Under the pieces are notes generated by a model. It saw only the letters and a program-made list of their open reading frames with translations. It was not told the DNA's origin and did no database searches. The translations under genes were made by a program, and so were the position numbers. A stretch of 64,000 nucleotides of DNA from Cryptomeria japonica (Eukaryota; Streptophyta; Pinopsida; Cupressales; Cupressaceae): contig NC_081405.1 in the NCBI RefSeq assembly GCF_030272615.1, positions 314,670,235 to 314,734,234 of the forward strand. Direction: 5' to 3'. This document shows positions 33,366 to 45,432 of the stretch, one piece after another (position 1 is the stretch's first letter; each line of letters begins with the position of its first letter).

Positions 33366-34787
33366 AGGACTTTGATCTCTCACTTTGAAACCATGATTAA
33401 CATTAAATGTTCATTCAAACAAATAGTACACAAAAATTCCACCCTTTCAAGATATGAAAAAAAGTTATAAATTAAAAATTTCAATCTAAAATGTCAATTT
33501 TTATAACGATTCTTAAAATTTTCTGTTATTTATAAGGGAGGTCTCAAAAAAAGCATCTCAGAAATTATAATGTTTCAATTTAGTTCATAAACATTTTAAT
33601 TTTTTGTCTAATAGTTATTATTCAAAAGTTAGTGGAAACTTTATTAAAGACAATATTCTTAAGAATGTTTTTATCAGTTCCACTCTTTTAAATAGTTCTA
33701 AAATTATAATTTTTTATCATCTTATTTAGTGTTATACATTTCCTACTAATTTAGACTCAATTTGACGTATTTGTCACCTATGTATTGACTATGGAATAAA
33801 TTGCATCTTTATGTTTAAAATTTAGCAATTAACTAAAGCCTTGACTAATCTTGATTCAAGGATGTAGATTCAATTAATAGATTGATCATTTGCTAACATA
33901 GACCAAATTTATAATTATTGTTTGAAATTATTAAATGAATTCAACTATAACAAATAGGTCTAATTTTGCAAACATATTTTTCAAATTGATTTAAGAGTGG
34001 AATTATGCTTTTAACCTTCTGCTTTTAAATTTATAGGCTTATGTTGAGATCATTTTGATAAGTAGATAATTAAAAAATGATTCAATTAAAAAAAATCATT
34101 TTAAAGTTTTTTGATGCTTTATAAAAAAAGAAAACAAATGTAACTTGTTTTTAATCAGTAAATAAGAATTAGATTATGTTACCAACTATTAAACTATTAA
34201 GAAAACATCCAATCATTAAAACAATTATATTGATAAGAAAATATTAGGTATCTACCATGGCTTCCTGATTTTTTTCCACACATATTCAACTTGTGATGTG
34301 TTTGATTAAGAAAAAGAACATAGTATCACGTAGTCCAACAATATCTTTAATTACCACCAATTTCATCAATACAATAGACATGAACATTCTTTATAGGTTA
34401 GAGGTACACAAATTGGAGTTGCTAATTTCATATTAGTGATGAAGAAGCATAGGTTAGTTGCGTAGCGATGAAATTGAACAATAGTTTGTGATGAATGATC
34501 TAGTTGTAGTATTGTGTTTTAGATTAAAAATACAAGTTCAGAAACATACATATTAAATTTATGAATAAAAATAAATAGCTGTATCTTCTTTACCATTTAT
34601 AAAGTATATATGTGTTATATTAGTAGGTCAAGTACTTATCTTATAAAGATTTGACATTAGCATATTTTTTTAATATTTTTATGTTATGTACTTAGAAAAT
34701 AATTTCAAAAGAATTATTATTGTTGTAAGATAAGGAAATCCTGGATATATTTATTCTATTAAAGTAATTTTAAAACTAATATTTTAT
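33366..34787. other. AT-rich intergenic DNA
   Basis: No gene, element end or ordered repeat seen; all frames are short. Confidence 0.5.
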
Positions 34788-34931
34788 TTTTCGATAAGAG
34801 GCCGAAGCCAAAATATATTAGATTAAAATAAAATAAACGTAGAGAAAGTATGAGAGATTTTAACAAAATTAAATCACAAGTCTAGGGAAACGAGATCAAA
34901 ACTAAAAAATCAAAGAGCTAGTGCTATTAAG
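34788..34931 (-). mobile_element. possible LINE 3' tail fragment
   Basis: On the minus strand this short stretch ends 'GGCCTCTTATCGAAAAATAA', which resembles the TTATC-A-rich endings of the other LINEs in the window. No coding part is attached. Weak, based on the end motif only. Confidence 0.3.
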
Positions 34932-34945
34932 TCAAGTCTAAAAAT
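34932..34945. repeat. target-site duplication of LINE copy c, left
   Basis: TCAAGTCTAAAAAT matches TCAAGTTTAAAAAT at 35403-35416 with one mismatch. Part of the left copy (aaaaatctcaag) also resembles LINE sequence, so the true 5' junction could shift by a few bases. Confidence 0.65.
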
Positions 34946-35233
34946 CTCAAGAACCTGGTTGACATAACAAAAGAAGCCATGAACAAGAGTATAGAGGGGC
35001 TTGAAAAGATCAATGTCATGGTTGCTGATTACAAATCCTACCACAGTGAACCGGTGAAATATCTTGGAGGGGAAGATATGGCTGCTAGAGATAGCAAAAC
35101 CACTAGTCCTAGTTTCAAAACTAGAAGTAGGAGTAGCAACAAGGGTACCTACAGATTCATTATGGATGAGCTGGAGGAAATCAACAAGATTTCCATCCAG
35201 AAGAAAAAGGATATGGTGCTCTCTCTTAATTGA
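34946..35233 (+). pseudogene. LINE ORF3 C-terminal fragment, copy c
   Basis: The frame reads 'NLVDITKEAMNKSIEGLEK', 'INVMVADYKSYHSEPVKYL' and ends 'FIMDELEEINKISIQKKKD'. This is the same C-terminal segment as in copy b, residues about 395-499, with most positions identical and no stop. Such conservation of the reading frame in a fragment suggests recent insertion or selection on source copies. Confidence 0.75.
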
Positions 35234-35402
35234 GAGTCTTTCTTTTGTTTTGTCCTGTTTGTATGCATCTCTTTTGTTTTTGTGACTGTTCGGGGGTGCT
35301 CCCCTGTTTTGATGTTGGTTCATGTCTATTTGGCTTATGGTCAGTTGTTGTAAAACTTTTGGTTTTGGGTCCATGTAAAACTTGTTTATCTTTATCAAAT
35401 AC
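34946..35402 (+). mobile_element. LINE copy c: severely 5'-truncated, ORF3 3' end only
   Basis: A fragment of about 457 bases bounded by near-perfect 14-bp direct repeats. Its content is the last ~96 codons of ORF3 (open to the stop at 35231) plus a 3' region like that of copy b ('tgcatctcttttgtttttgt', 'gtttatctttatcaaat'). It shows that the 3' terminus of the transposing RNA lies just after ORF3. Confidence 0.75.
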
Positions 35403-35579
35403 TCAAGTTTAAAAATTTGTATTCATTATAGATTCATATATCAAACTAAAATTAATTGAGATAGTTGAAAGGTAGAAGGATTCCTTCTAAAAAGAGTTTC
35501 AAATTCTACTGAGAAACAAAGCTAGAGTTGTAAAAAGAAGAAAGGATCATAGGTAAATAAGCATGAGAACCTTGGTCTT

Positions 35580-36310
35580 TAATCCTCTACAACATGAGAA
35601 GTGGAGAGAGAAACATTTCTAGAGATCGAACCAGGGAGGAAGCCTGCCAACTCTGCCAAAGTATTTTTATCAAACTCTTGTTTCGAATTCCCTGCCTCCT
35701 TGCTTGAGCTCGAGGTCACTTCATTAGTGATATTCAAATATTCTATATATTTGTAGAGGAGCACCCAATATTGTTTACAATATGACCGTCTTCCGCAAAC
35801 CCCATTAACAACTTCATAAATTGGACACTTCTTTGAATGACTGAAATTCTAACCTCCCAAAATGATTTGTTCCAAATAGTGAGAATTGGGAAATGGGGAG
35901 TAGGAATGCCAAATTCCATTATTATAGCATAATCTATTCTATGTGTAATTGTAAGATCCTTTTTTATACTCAACATCACCTCCTTAATTAAACCAAAAAC
36001 TAGTTATAAAAAACCCTTCGGTAGAGCTCTTCCAAAACCACCTTTGTTTTGCCAACCATGAGAATTGTTGCTAGAAAAAGGGATGAAATGACAGGATTCA
36101 CTCTATATGTATGGTTGGCCTTGATGAATTCACCACTTATAATTAGATACAAAGTAGGAGAGAGAAGTTTATGTAAGTAGTTAACAACTTCGCATAGCCT
36201 CTTGTGAGTAATCAGCCTAAAAAACACCATTTGCCTTCTTGAAGCTACTAGAGTAATAAAAATTCCCTTTAAGAGAAGCAAGGAAATGAGAAAGCCAAAC
36301 AAAAGAAACC
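35580..36310 (-). other. unrecognised minus-strand reading frames
   Basis: Frames at 36302-36000 ('ISGEFIKANHTYRVNPVIS'), 35979-35743 and 35764-35579 run on the minus strand downstream of the RNase H remnant at 36830-37480. That is the position where ORF3 sits in other copies, but similarity to ORF3 is not convincing. They could be a much diverged ORF3 or unrelated sequence. Confidence 0.25.
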
Positions 36311-36829
36311 AAACTAGAAAACTACACTAGCATTCCCAAAATTAATGCCAATCTTCTACACATATAGAATGAAGAGAGACTTGCATGACACACCAATCTT
36401 TGAATTCAATGGAAAGGCTCATAATGTAGATAGGTTTATTTGAGGATATGAGCTAGAGTGGTCAAGTCAAGCCAAAACTAAGATCCTTAAAATATAAAAT
36501 ATAGCTTCTCAAAGAAGAGGATCATTAGTACATTTCAATTAAGGCATGAATTCTAACTAGAGATGTCAAATCCAACTTGTGTAAAATACAATGATAGAAA
36601 GATCTTAACACCCTCCAAATTTATCCATTGCTAAATCATCCATCTGCTAGAAGTGCTTTGATTAATTTAAAAGACTCCTAATTCAATTTGATGTCATTTA
36701 GATAGATCTTAAATATGCGCACACAACCACACCTTAGCTACAAACTAGCTTACTTAATGATTTTGTCAGGGAAAGGAGTGTTGCCACGTCAATGACCACT
36801 AACTACCTCACTTCAAAATTCAAATGTAA

Positions 36830-37480
36830 ACACTCATTAATGAACATGACAATTATTCCAATTCAAACAACTATTTAGCAAGGAGCATTTTGAAATTAAA
36901 AAATTAAATGTGAACTCCCATTTAATAACATTACCAACTAGATCCACATTTTTAAATTTAGAAGTTAAATGAGAACTCCCATTTAATAACATTACCAAAT
37001 AAGCATCCATACCTAGATTTTTAAATTCAATACCATTTGCCCCTAAATTTGCCAAACAATCTACAATTTTGTTAGCTTCTCTATAGGTATGATTGAAGAT
37101 CATCAAAAATCTTAATTAAATATACCACTTTCCCAGGCAATGCATTTAACCTCCAATTCGATGCATAACCAACTTTTAGGGTAATGGTTACTATAGTAAA
37201 ATCACCTTCAATTTCTAATTGATTTAGTTTTATATTTAATTCTCTAAGAATGCCTTTGAATAGAACTTTAAATTCTGCTACATTATTTGTGTCATCTTCT
37301 AAATATTTTGCAAACTTATCTAACACTAATCCATCCCAAGCATGAACTACACAACCAGCTCTAGAGATTCCTAGATTACCATGATGAACACCATCAAAAT
37401 TTAGTTTAGTCTATCCTATATTTGGAGGAAGCCAAACATATTTTTCTCTTGTTGCTATACTCACCTTTAGCAACAAAAAT
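36830..37480 (-). pseudogene. LINE RNase H remnant (copy g)
   Basis: The minus strand reads 'TKLNFDGVHHGNLGISRAGC', 'DTNNVAEFKVLFKGI', 'KLNQLEIEGDFTIVTITL' and 'FNHTYREANKIVDCLANLG'. These are all four conserved parts of the plant-LINE RNase H (NxDG, N.AE, EGD, H.YRE.N..xD.LAN). Stops and a frameshift near 37090 break it. The upstream reverse transcriptase is not recognised beyond 37480. Confidence 0.7.
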
Positions 37481-38590
37481 ACCATTTCATTCTAATAGAA
37501 CCATCCCAATTAGTGAATTGAGTTTCCTTCTATGATTGAGATAATATTAACTTTTATTATTTTAAACTATAAATCTACGTAAAGGAAAATATACCTTTCT
37601 CAAGTTTAATCTAGGAAAATTATTTAGTTAAATATATAGAGGCACATATTAATGTAGATTAACATATCTATATAGAAACACATATTAACATAATTATTTT
37701 TTAACTATAATTTCTTATTTTTTTATAGGTAATTTATGAATGTTATGTGTTTATTAATACACATATCTGTTATTATCAAATTTTGGATAGTTTTATTAAG
37801 AGGGAAAGAGCTAAAACTGTAGTTTAATGTTGGTCATTAACTATAGGTATAGATGTGTAATCTCATCTCCAACTTGGTAATTATATTATGTTAATGAAGT
37901 GCTACTAAAATAAATAAATTGACCAACCTCAATGTAGGCTTGGATATTTATTTTGCAATTTCTAAACAATAGGCTAATGAGAGTAAATCTAACATGTTTT
38001 ACTTAATGCTTCTAGATCTATGAAACACAAATTTACATAGATTCTTAATTTTGAAATTAGAAATTTCCTCTTTTTATTATTTGGCAATCCCATTAACTTT
38101 GAGTTGAAAAAAGGGAAATAATTATTGTTAGGATTCACATGGATATTAGTCATTTAAATTTTAAATTGTTTTCTTTTGTTGAAATATTGATCATATTATA
38201 CTGTGTTTTTTATTCTCTCTATTATTTATATATTTATACCTCTATATATTTTACTAAAAAAATATTTAAATATTTTTATTCTGTCTCAAAAATTTAATTT
38301 TTTTATGAATTTTAATCTCAAGAAATTTTTAATTTTTATTTGGCATCAACTTTGTCAACCTAAATATAATTAGGACCTTCATTAAGGTAGTTTAAATGAA
38401 ATTATATAGCTTTAGCTCACAAGTTATATTGATTGTGGTGCATGTATCATCTATAATTCTTAACAACAACTATTTGGAGGTGTTGCTATAGAGGATATTC
38501 CTACAATATATTTGTTAAAAAAAGGTTGTATAATGTGATATACTATCAAGAAGAGAGATTTTCTTTTAAATAATATATTTATGTATGGTC
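37481..38590. other. AT-rich intergenic DNA
   Basis: No gene or structured repeat seen. Confidence 0.45.
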
Positions 38591-38593
38591 TTT

Positions 38594-40440
38594 TTTAGAT
38601 AAAGTGAGAAGGGTGTGAGGTTATATACAAAATATCCATAAAGGAAATAGTGGTGAGTCTCAAAAAGGGAGATCAAGCAAACAAAAAAAAATTACTAGCA
38701 GTAGAAAGACAAATAACTACTTGCCAAAATTGAAAGACCATCTATTTATCACCCAAAAATTTTAAATCAATTTTTCCCTTCCAATGTTTTTTTAAGGTCT
38801 CAAACTTGTCTCCAAAGAATAAAATAGAAGTACCTACCAAAATTGAACACCAACTAAGCATGGGCAAGAATCTCAAGACTATTTTCAACCTTCCACTCCA
38901 TATAAAGATAGACAACTTCTTCTCAAAGTATAACTCTCTATTAATGTTTGCCTCTTGGGTGGGATTTATATCGAGATGGGTGTTTTCTATATATTTACCT
39001 TCCTTAATAGAGTATTGAGGGGAACCAACAATATCCTTAACTATATTACTCTTGGCCTTCCCTTTTCAAGATAATCTTAAATTTTTTGATGAGTCAGCAT
39101 TGTATTCTTGACCATCTCCTTGTAGCAAACAATAATATCCTGTATGTTTCTAAATATATTTGGATTCATTTGGAGGTTACTAATCACTTACTTTGTAATA
39201 GTTTGATCCTCCACTAAACCAATATCATATTTGATATTATTCACCTCTTTCCTCCAAAATGGGTCACTTCCCAAAATCGTCAACCATCCCCATTAACCAT
39301 CAAATATGACCATTCAACAACCTTAGACATGGCTACGATTTCCAGGTTATAAAATAATATTCATCTTGTCATATTGTTGCTCATGAAGCTTATAATTGGG
39401 GGTTTATGAGGAGTTGATTGGTCAATTAAACCAGAATTACTATCCTTTGTCACTTGAGGAGAGTAAGAGGTCTTATAGAAAAGTTTAAAGTGGGTGGGAA
39501 ATAATAATGTAGTCTTAAGATGAGGGTGACTATGTAGACACAAATCTATCATAAAATATTACAAAGTATCCAGTGGGTGCTCAAAGGAAACACTTTTCAC
39601 TTTAGTGGAAATAGGGTATTTGATAGCCATGGAATTTCTTATAGAAGAGTGAGGGTTAGATATAGTAACTTTGTCCATCATAGGGGTGTTTAAATATGAG
39701 GAAGACTGGTTACTAGTGTTCTTAACAAAGTAGGTAGGCTTCTTTCTCACAAAGAGTTAGGAGTTTGTTATGCAAGTGTGAGATGAAATAGTCAAGGTTA
39801 GTGCTGAACTAAACAAGTAAAAATGAGAAATTAGAGTCTAGTGAAGGGGTAGAGACTAGTCATTTTTCATTAAAAAATTCACATACCATACCAATGAAGA
39901 GTGAACTAAAAATGCAAAATTCATTTTTGCATTATGCTTAAAATGGTCATGGATAGGAAACAATTGGGAATGAATATTTTAAAATGACCATAAAGACTAG
40001 AATACCTCATAATAATCTCTAGTATAGTCTTCAAAGTGCCTTATAGATCCTTGCATTTAAACACAAGCTATAGAGTTTTTCTTCTCTTCAAAAACCTTTT
40101 TGTACATCCTCCTATTAGTTGTCATAGGGTTTCTTAGAGAAAGTGGATCCTTAAGAGGAAGTCAAATAAATGTCTAAATGTTTTCTATATTAACATTCAA
40201 AGAGATATCTATAACACCAACCAACCCATCTTTCAAGGTACATGTGAACTCAATTAAGTGAAAAGGGTCATGGCTAGTCATTGCTTCAATATAAGAGGAA
40301 ACATTTGACATGTTGGATCAAATGTCCTAGTCATTCTTAACAATCTCACAATTTTTGGGCTCCACCTAAATGATATCTCCTTCGATGGCTATCATACCAA
40401 ACATTGCAGATGAACAAAATACGAGCAGAAGGAAATTTAA
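38594..40440 (-). mobile_element. LINE copy f: strongly diverged ORF3 region and tail
   Basis: Reading the minus strand, a block near 39960-39830 ('LFPIHDHFKHN...FAFLVHSSL') lines up in order with the 'ILNHFHHGK...VPYYLASSF' block of ORF3 copy b. The fragment ends in 'CTTTATCTAAAAAAG' at about 38594, like the other tails. Many stops are present and no RNase H is recognised upstream. The assignment rests on short motif order and the tail. Confidence 0.4.
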
Positions 40441-41768
40441 AGGAAAAAACTAATGATGCACAAGACTAGGTTACTTTCATTGCCATGAAATTGAGGAAGA
40501 GTATATAATTGAATGATCTATTAATCCATTATATGTTATGGTACTATTTTAAATAATTAAAACACATGTATAGATCATTTTACATAGTCTATAATGAATA
40601 TCTTAAACTTATAGATAAAAAATATTAGTTTCATCCTATTTACTATTTAAAAAAAGTATATTCATATAAATTACTAGATCAATTACTTGTTCTATATAAA
40701 TATGACATTAGCAATTGTTTAATATTTTTAATTTATATAATTGGACAATGATTTGAGAAGAATAGATATTTCCTTGTAGATAAAAATATGCATTCCCCAA
40801 GTTGTAGAATAATTAATTAGTTAAACATATAGATATATATATTAAAATAGATTAATAGTTAATACTTTGGGATTTTGATTTGATAAGTTATTGTAACTCA
40901 TTTATGAATATTATGTGATAATAAATGTACATCTCTCTATGATCTAATATTCGATATGTGGGTCAGTGCAAGACGCTGAGTCCACTTTTTGGCCAAAAAG
41001 TGGAAGTGTTTTCCCTGATTTTTTGATTTTGTCTCATTTGAGCTTAAATTTTGAAACACTTTGAGATTGAATCTTGGAAAAAGTTAGTAATATAAAAGAT
41101 AGCCCTCTGAGTGTACTTTCCAAATATGTAATTTATTTTAATACCCACATAGTAAAATATAACTTTTTGAATGGAGTTCTAAAAGCTATGTTTTAAAAAT
41201 GCCTGTTTCAGGACCATATCATGCATGTGTACGACCCACAGTTTTTGACACAATTAAAATTATTTTCTCAAACCATTTTGGGAAATGGTTTGTAACTCAC
41301 TGAAGATTGATGAGCATATTTTTCTATATATTTTTTTTTAATATATTATTTTAATTAATTTTTTAATGACCGTAATTATGTTTTAAAAAATTTGACGTGT
41401 ACGACCCACATAATTTGACGTAAAATTAACATTTTTAAATTTATTTTTTTTGAAATAGAAAATAATTTTGTGTAGATTGATGACATATAATTTTTTTTTC
41501 AAAATTCATTAAAATAAAAAAGTTATTAAATTAACAAAATTAGTTAATATTTCAAGTTTATGGACCCGATTTAGTATAAATTAAAGGAAAAATAGTTAAA
41601 ATAATCAGTTTTAAAAAAAATTTACATATTTAGAATCTAGACAATATAATCTGAAATGGGTTTTAATTTCGTATAAAAATTCTCTAATTACAGGCACGTA
41701 AATTATTTCAGAAGATCATATTTGTGCTTTCATTCATGGAGATTTGAATTTGCAGGTCCATGTCTTAG
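40441..41768. other. AT-rich DNA with a perfect palindrome and a short direct repeat
   Basis: No gene seen. Positions 40982-41003 form a perfect 22-bp palindrome (CCACTTTTTGG then CCAAAAAGTGG). GTGTACGACCCACA occurs twice, about 168 bases apart (near 41228 and 41397), which may mark a decayed element. Confidence 0.45.
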
Positions 41769-42125
41769 GTGTGGTCACCCCAGGTCTATCCCGGTCCTAA
41801 TCCTGAGCCAAGTGGCAGGTTGTGGAATCAACTTCCACAGAACGGGCCCCCATTTTCAAACAAGGGCGACTTGTGGAAAAAAAAAGGAAAAATACGATTT
41901 AGAAACGGGGGCCCGTTTTTTAAAAACGGGCCCCCGTTTTGTTTAAAAGCGAGCCCCCATTTTATAACAAAATGGGGGCCCATTTATTTTTGCTTCGGGC
42001 CCTCGTTACCTTTTGGCTTGGGAGCCCGAAGCATAAACGAGCCCCCGTTTATAAGAGCGCGTTTTCCAACGCACAAACTTCCCCGGATTTGTGACTCATT
42101 ACCTTGCACTTGCCGATATGTGTAA
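41769..42125. repeat. GC-rich island of short G/C palindromes
   Basis: In otherwise AT-rich DNA at least seven short units built on AACGGGGGCCCGTTT or its variants (GGGCCCCC, GAGCCCCCATTT, GGGCCCTCG) occur between about 41840 and 42050. Positions about 41901-41941 form a long hairpin: 'aaacgggggcccgttttt' facing 'aaaaacgggcccccgtttt'. A second hairpin lies at about 41953-41978 ('cccccattttataacaaaat' + 'ggggg'). An open frame of 118 codons spans the island but its composition reflects the repeats, so I do not call it a gene. Confidence 0.7.
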
Positions 42126-42203
42126 ACAACCAAAGAGATGATAGTGTAATTATGTTTTGTCCTTGACTAAAGCTAGTGATTGGTCGCTACATATACAATT
42201 TGG

Positions 42204-42214
42204 TGATGATACTA
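42204..42214. repeat. target-site duplication of LINE copy d, left (3' side)
   Basis: TGATGATACTA, identical to 49913-49923, next to the A-rich end of the minus-oriented LINE. Confidence 0.8.
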
Positions 42215-42417
42215 TGATTTTTATTAAGAAAAAATAGGTTTTATAGGAACCCAAAATCCAAATCCAAATAGTAGAAAATTAAGCCAGTAGTAAAGAAAAC
42301 AATAAACAATAGCCAAATAACATCAAAAATAGGGGAAACACCCCATAGCAGCCAACAAAAAAATTGAACAACCTCGATAAAACAACCAAGAGTACACACA
42401 AAAGATTAGCCAAGATC

Positions 42418-43897
42418 TTACATGAGCTCAAATTTTTTCTGAATTACACTCTTGTTAATTTCCTCGAGCTCCTCCATGATGAATCTTGTGGCACTCCTCT
42501 CCTAGTTCCTGCTTCTAGTCCTAGTCGAGGGTCTAGTTGAAACCTCCATCTCCACCCCTTGTGAAGTTTTCTCCAAATTCTTATTTGTTGACTTAGCAAC
42601 TCAAGGCAACACACTGTTGAGTGGCTAGACTTTTTGATCAATAATTTTTTCATTGACCTTTTTAAGACCTTCCACACTATTACCCATAGCCTCTTTTCTT
42701 ATCTCTACCAAGCCCCTAATTTTTCCTTTTAATTCCTCCATACTCTTCTCCAAGTTAGCAATTTTTGACTCATGCTCAATTTTCATAACCCTCACATCTT
42801 CAGTTTGTTTTTAAGTCATTCTCAGGAGCTTTTCTATTTTGTCCAACATAGGGTTCTCTGTAAAAGTATTGATTAAGTATTTAATGCCTTGTTTTATGAA
42901 GTCGATTTTGCTAAATACCCAACAGAAAAACTTCTCCTAATTGCTGGTGGAATTAGCCAGGAGCACTTGAAAATCTATTTACTCATTATTTTTTCTTGGG
43001 TCCATATTAAGGGGAATATCCTTCTTGATTTTATCTTCCCCTTTATCCTTTGATTCTATCACTTTCCCCACCTTTTGAGTTTTCAATTTCTATGGGCCCA
43101 ACTCTTGGGGATTTGAATGGGGATTTTCAACTTTTTAGCTGCAAGTCTAGGGTGGGGTTTTCTTTTCTTACTAATCTTGGTGTCAAGAGTAGCTTTCTGT
43201 GGGGGTCCCTCTTCCTCTTCCTCTGAGGGACAATAATCTGGATTATCCGTGGAGCTAGGGTTATTCACAACAGTGGAGGGTTTGACCTCATGCACTCTGG
43301 CATATTCCCTTATAAGATGGATTAATCCCTCATGTAAAATAGGGTTCTCACTATTTTTGGCATGATTTGAAAGAATATGCTTAAGCGAGGAGATTCAATA
43401 AAAAGGAAAATAAATTTTCCTATCATGCCTAAAATGATTTAAAATTGTGAAATGATATGAAAAATGCTGGCAAAATGACCATCCAAAGTGATTTACCTCA
43501 TTATAACCTCTTCCATTTCTACCTAGAGATTTATGAAGTATTTTCTATTGTAGCCTTTGTCTACCATTTTCCTCACTCTATCCCTTTCACTCTGTTTATC
43601 TAAGAAAATTAGCAGGGATTCCTCCGTCGCCTTCCACTCTCTATAGAACTTTTTTCCTTCCATTCTTAAACTAGTAATATCCGCTATGAAAGGCTCATCA
43701 ATTTTGAATTATACTCCATAAATGTTGAGTATGCCTTTATGCCAACCCTTCACAAACTCTTCCATTATCCTGGGATCATAGCCATGCAAATTTTTGAGGT
43801 AAGGCTTGAAGTCGCCATTTGTAATTTCTATCCATAGTTCCTTATTTTGTTCTCACTTCTAGCGTGATGTCTCCATTTTATTTTTATCTCCCCCCAT
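42418..43897 (-). pseudogene. LINE ORF3, copy d (decayed)
   Basis: The start ATGGGGGGAGAT gives MGGDKNKMETS, like copy b. It continues 'YLKNLHGYDPRIMEEFVKGW', 'FKIDEPFIADITSL', 'GKKFYREWKATEESL', 'RKMVDKGYNRKYFIN', then a TAG at the codon that is TGA in copy b, then 'MEEVIMR.ITLDGHFASIF'. Acidic and Lys-rich parts and the C-terminus ('EINKSVIQKKFELM') follow in shifted frames. Residues shared with copy b are spread over the whole length, so this is a decayed relative and not a chance match. It starts about 200 bases after the RNase H region. Confidence 0.7.
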
Positions 43898-44099
43898 AAC
43901 AAGAATATCTTTGCATATTTGTAAATTCACAATTTTAATCTCGAACCCGAACCAGTGGATACAAAACTAGATGACAATGAATAATCTAGAAAGATGATTC
44001 CACTTATTATAATAAATGACTACTCATTTGAAAGGAAGACATCATTAATATTTGTCCATTGGGAAATATTTTTGGCATCCCTTGATGTTAGCTCACACA

Positions 44100-44700
44100 A
44101 GCGTATCATGAAGGATTCCCTTTTCGTCCACCATTTGATTTCCTCATGCACCACACCAAGATTTACCACTTAATCCATAGGTATGTTTCCTTCCCAAAAA
44201 ATGTGAGTAATTTGAATATTGTGAAGTTTGGCAATCATAACGAGGCACTCCTAGATTAAATGTTTGATTGTCTAGTTTGGAGGAATCTATTTAATTAGGC
44301 AATTGATGGTATTGAGTGAATCAGTTTCTAACTATACCTTTCTATACCCTCCATGCATAGCTACTTGAAGCCCAATGTAAGTTGCATTTGCCTTAGCAAA
44401 GTGGTTTGTTTGAGTGCCCAATACGAATGCCATCGTAGAGACAAGCCTATCATTGTAATCCCAAGAAACTCCCCCACAATCTGTCGGCCCAACATTCCCC
44501 TTAGCCACCCCATCAGTATTAATTTTGATCCACCCTCTTGGGGGTGCAACCCAAGGAATGTTCGGTCTACTTTTCTTTATCTCTACAATAGATCTAGAAA
44601 TATCCCAATTGATGTGCCATCTATTAATAATGTCCCAATTCAGAACAGGTGTAGGAATAGCAATGCAAGCTGGTGAGAAAGACATAATTAAATTAAAATT
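44100..44700 (-). pseudogene. LINE RNase H (copy d)
   Basis: The minus strand reads 'PPRGWIKINTDGVAKGNVG', 'NHFAKANATYIGLQVAMHG', 'LETDSLNTINCL' and 'ITHIFWEGNIPMD'. The first catalytic Asp (NTDG), the A-A/E helix and the ETDS strand are present; the Glu usual in the helix is Asn-Ala here. Stops occur after 'GGYRKV' and later. It is the C-terminal domain of ORF2. Confidence 0.8.
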
Positions 44701-44779
44701 CTCCTTGATAAAGTTATGAATGCAACCAACAACAAAGAATGTGGATGACTCTTTGTTCCTAAAAATATGATTATTTATT

Positions 44780-45430
44780 TCCTTCTATATTCCCCAAGAA
44801 ATTTGAGGGAGCATGAAAATCCATAACACCTTAAGAGATGGATTGCCAAAAGGACAAATGCACTAGGACCAGGATTCAAAAACACTAAGAGGAGAACACC
44901 ACCTAATCCCCCAAAGATCAAGGAAGCAAGCCCAAATATCCCGAGGATAAGAATAATGAATCAACAAATTGCTAACATCTTTAGCACATTCCATACACAT
45001 AAAGCATTTATTAGGCTTTGACATCCCTTGCTTGCATAGATTATCAATAGAAAGCACCTTATTTTGCATGAAGAGAGAGAAGAAAATATTTATTTTTGGC
45101 GCCAACAATTTATTCCAGAGACAGGACAAAAAAAGGGAAAGGACAAAAGATCAAGTAAGTAGATCAAAGACCTAAGAAATAGAGAAACCCCCAAAGGAAG
45201 AACCACCCCATACCAAGGAATCCTCAACAAGGAAGGAAGGAATGTGAATACTAGAGAGCCACTTCTGGAGAGGCTTTAGCATAGGATAAATTCTGATAAG
45301 ATCAATCCACTGACCATGTCGAATATAATAAGAAACCCAAATGCGAATATTCTTAACACACAAAGCTTTGAACTGAGATTCCCATTGATTGTCAATTAGA
45401 GGACTATCACTCGCCCACCAATCTTCCCAT
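44780..45430 (-). pseudogene. LINE zinc-finger (zf-RVT) region (copy d)
   Basis: 'LWNKLLAPKINIFFSLFMQNK' followed by 'CKQGMSKPNKCFMCMECAKD' and 'NLLIHYSYPRDIWACFL' matches the zinc-binding domain that follows RT in plant LINEs (W...P.K...F.W......L.T...L..RG......C..C....E...HL...C...). Upstream is a 'VWGGSSFGGFSIS' segment. Stops divide it. Confidence 0.7.
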
Positions 45431-45432
45431 AA

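Noticed and set aside
41722-42125. Open frames of 74 and 118 codons with Pro/Gly/Phe-rich translation
   Set aside because: Their composition comes from the GC palindrome repeats; no domain, signal or splice context supports a gene.
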